5,906 bases of DNA, taken from NCBI GenBank assembly GCA_007693875.1, contig RECT01000049.1, positions 1 to 5,906 of the forward strand. Reading direction: 5' to 3'. Shown here piece after piece: positions 5,357-5,906 of the stretch. Every line of letters starts with the position of its first letter. The first letter of the stretch is position 1. Source of the stretch: Spirulina sp. DLM2.Bin59. Lineage in GTDB: Bacteria > Cyanobacteriota > Cyanobacteriia > Cyanobacteriales > Spirulinaceae. The notes beneath the pieces are model-generated. The model was not told the origin of the DNA. It saw nothing but the letters and a program-made list of their open reading frames with translations, and searched no databases. Made by a program: the position numbers and the translations under genes.

Positions 5357-5530
5357 ATGGATAAGCACGATAACAACACCCCCCGGCTCGAATCTGCACT
5401 ATTCGCTACGATTGGCGCAGGAATTGTCACATCTTTTGCCATTGGCCAGGGGCAACCCCCCTTAGAAGCCTTTGTGATTACGGCGATCGCCGTCGGGTTT
5501 GCCTTGGTTTGTCAGAAGTGGGCGGTTTAG
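5357..5530 (+). CDS. Small two-helix membrane protein, 57 aa, hypothetical
   Basis: Function is not recognised. The frame starts at ATG 5357, with an in-frame TGA twelve bases upstream, so it cannot extend further. After a polar N-terminus (MDKHDNNTPRLES), hydrophobic segment 1 (about 14-31, ALFATIGAGIVTSFAIGQ) and segment 2 (about 37-53, EAFVITAIAVGFALVCQ) are joined by the short turn GQGQPP, ending KWAV. This is a helical hairpin of the type seen in many small thylakoid or plasma membrane proteins of cyanobacteria. No strong Shine-Dalgarno is seen. The minus-strand hairpin at 5314-5337 would be transcribed in its leader. A HIP1 octamer at 5483 lies in the coding sequence. Its coherent hydropathy pattern supports it as real. 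Confidence 0.65.
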   Translation: MDKHDNNTPRLESALFATIGAGIVTSFAIGQGQPPLEAFVITAIAVGFALVCQKWAV

Positions 5531-5538
5531 AGAGAGAA

Positions 5539-5566
5539 GTGAGGAGTGAGAAGTGAGAAGTGAGAA
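5539..5566. repeat. Heptamer tandem repeat (GTGAGAA, four units)
   Basis: Four direct 7-bp units follow in register: GTGAGGA (5539-5545), then GTGAGAA at 5546, 5553 and 5560. They lie nine bases after the 57-aa gene. Short tandem heptamer repeats are common between cyanobacterial genes. An inverted copy TTCTCAC sits at 5588-5594, so an 11-bp arm AGAAGTGAGAA (5556-5566) pairs with TTCTCACTTCT (5588-5598), reaching the lepB stop codon, with a pyrimidine-rich loop of 21 bases. Confidence 0.8.
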
Positions 5567-5596
5567 TTCTCTCTTCTCTCTCCTCTTTTCTCACTT

Positions 5597-5906
5597 CTAT
5601 AGCGAGAGCCAGCCGATGCGATCGGGGGGCCAAAAGCGGAATACGGCCCGACCGATGACGTTTTCCTCGGGTAATACGCCCCAAATATGGGAATCATTGC
5701 TGTTGTTGCGGTTATCCCCCATCACAAAGAGGCGATGGTCGGGGATGGTGACATCGGGGAATTCATAGCGGGGTGGGGCGGTGATGTAGGGTTCCTGTAA
5801 GGGTTGATGATCAAGATAAACCTGCTGCTGATGCACGCCCACCGCATGGCCCGGTGTGCCCATCACCCGCTTAATAAAGGCTTGGGCCGGTAGATAACCC
5901 TGGGAT
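5597..5906 (-). CDS. lepB: Signal peptidase I, C-terminal part (N-terminus beyond window)
   Basis: LepB is the membrane-anchored Ser/Lys protease that removes signal peptides from exported and lumenal proteins. The 102 residues present begin in the AFIKRVMGTPG block, which holds the catalytic general-base lysine (in FIKR). The later box FVMGDNRNNSNDSHIWG carries the conserved Asp and Ser residues of the family. The cyanobacterial-style ending NVIGRAVFRFWPPDRIGWLSL follows. The catalytic serine and the membrane anchor lie upstream, outside the window. The reading frame is open to the window edge, so the internal GTG/ATG near 5866 is not the start. The GxPGD motif reads GTPGH here, a His in place of the usual Asp. 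No terminator directly follows the stop; a good one lies at 5314-5337. Confidence 0.95.
   Translation of the reverse strand, partial: SQGYLPAQAFIKRVMGTPGHAVGVHQQQVYLDHQPLQEPYITAPPRYEFPDVTIPDHRLFVMGDNRNNSNDSHIWGVLPEENVIGRAVFRFWPPDRIGWLSL

Noticed and set aside
5235..5465. Plus-strand frame of 76 codons overlapping the 57-aa gene
   Set aside because: It is in a different frame from the better-looking membrane-protein gene, passes through the terminator hairpin and has no hydropathy pattern.
5539..5598. CRISPR-like or terminator reading of the heptamer region
   Set aside because: Units are 7 bp with no spacers, so it is not a CRISPR array. The dyad has a 21-base loop and no T-run, so it is a poor terminator.
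5478..5684. Minus-strand frame of 68 codons across the lepB end and heptamer repeat
   Set aside because: It is out of frame with lepB, and much of its translation comes from the repeat.

Overview
This window is chromosomal cyanobacterial DNA. The evidence is the gene order trnW-secE-nusG-rplK-rplA-rplJ-rplL, a NusG and an SH3-type secreted protein pair of cyanobacterial style, a LepB with the GDNRNNSNDSH box, and twelve copies of the HIP1 octamer GCGATCGC in 5.9 kb (chance expectation is about 0.1). The exact genus cannot be read from the sequence.

Region 1 (1-3588, + strand) holds core translation and secretion genes. It starts with the 3' part of tRNA-Trp(CCA), then the translocase subunit SecE, the transcription elongation factor NusG (4-base ATGA overlap with secE), and ribosomal proteins L11, L1, L10 and L7/L12. 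The 213-bp rplA-rplJ gap carries an L10-type autoregulatory leader followed by an intrinsic attenuator, so rplJL can be tuned separately from the upstream genes. L10 ends in a tandem array of 11-residue units that fits four L12-dimer sites, i.e. eight L12 copies per ribosome. A strong 15-bp terminator closes the cluster after rplL.

Region 2 (3589-5041, - strand) is a two-gene operon convergent with the ribosomal cluster. Both genes encode small exported proteins with a signal peptide and two SH3-like units, each unit bracketed by a cysteine pair. They look like ancient tandem paralogues, and a one-base TGATG stop/start overlap suggests translational coupling. A candidate sigma70-type promoter lies at 5013-5041.

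Region 3 (5042-5906) is a loosely packed stretch. It contains a doubtful 75-aa ORF (-), a minus-strand intrinsic terminator at 5314-5337, a 57-aa two-helix membrane protein (+), a heptamer repeat (GTGAGAA)n, and the C-terminal third of signal peptidase I (lepB, -), which runs off the window. The placement of the terminator suggests that the lepB 3' UTR runs antisense through the small membrane-protein gene.

No CRISPR array, transposase or phage gene is visible. The most notable features are the extended L10 stalk array, the cysteine-bracketed SH3 pair, and the lepB/small-ORF antisense layout. None of these amounts to a wholly new system.
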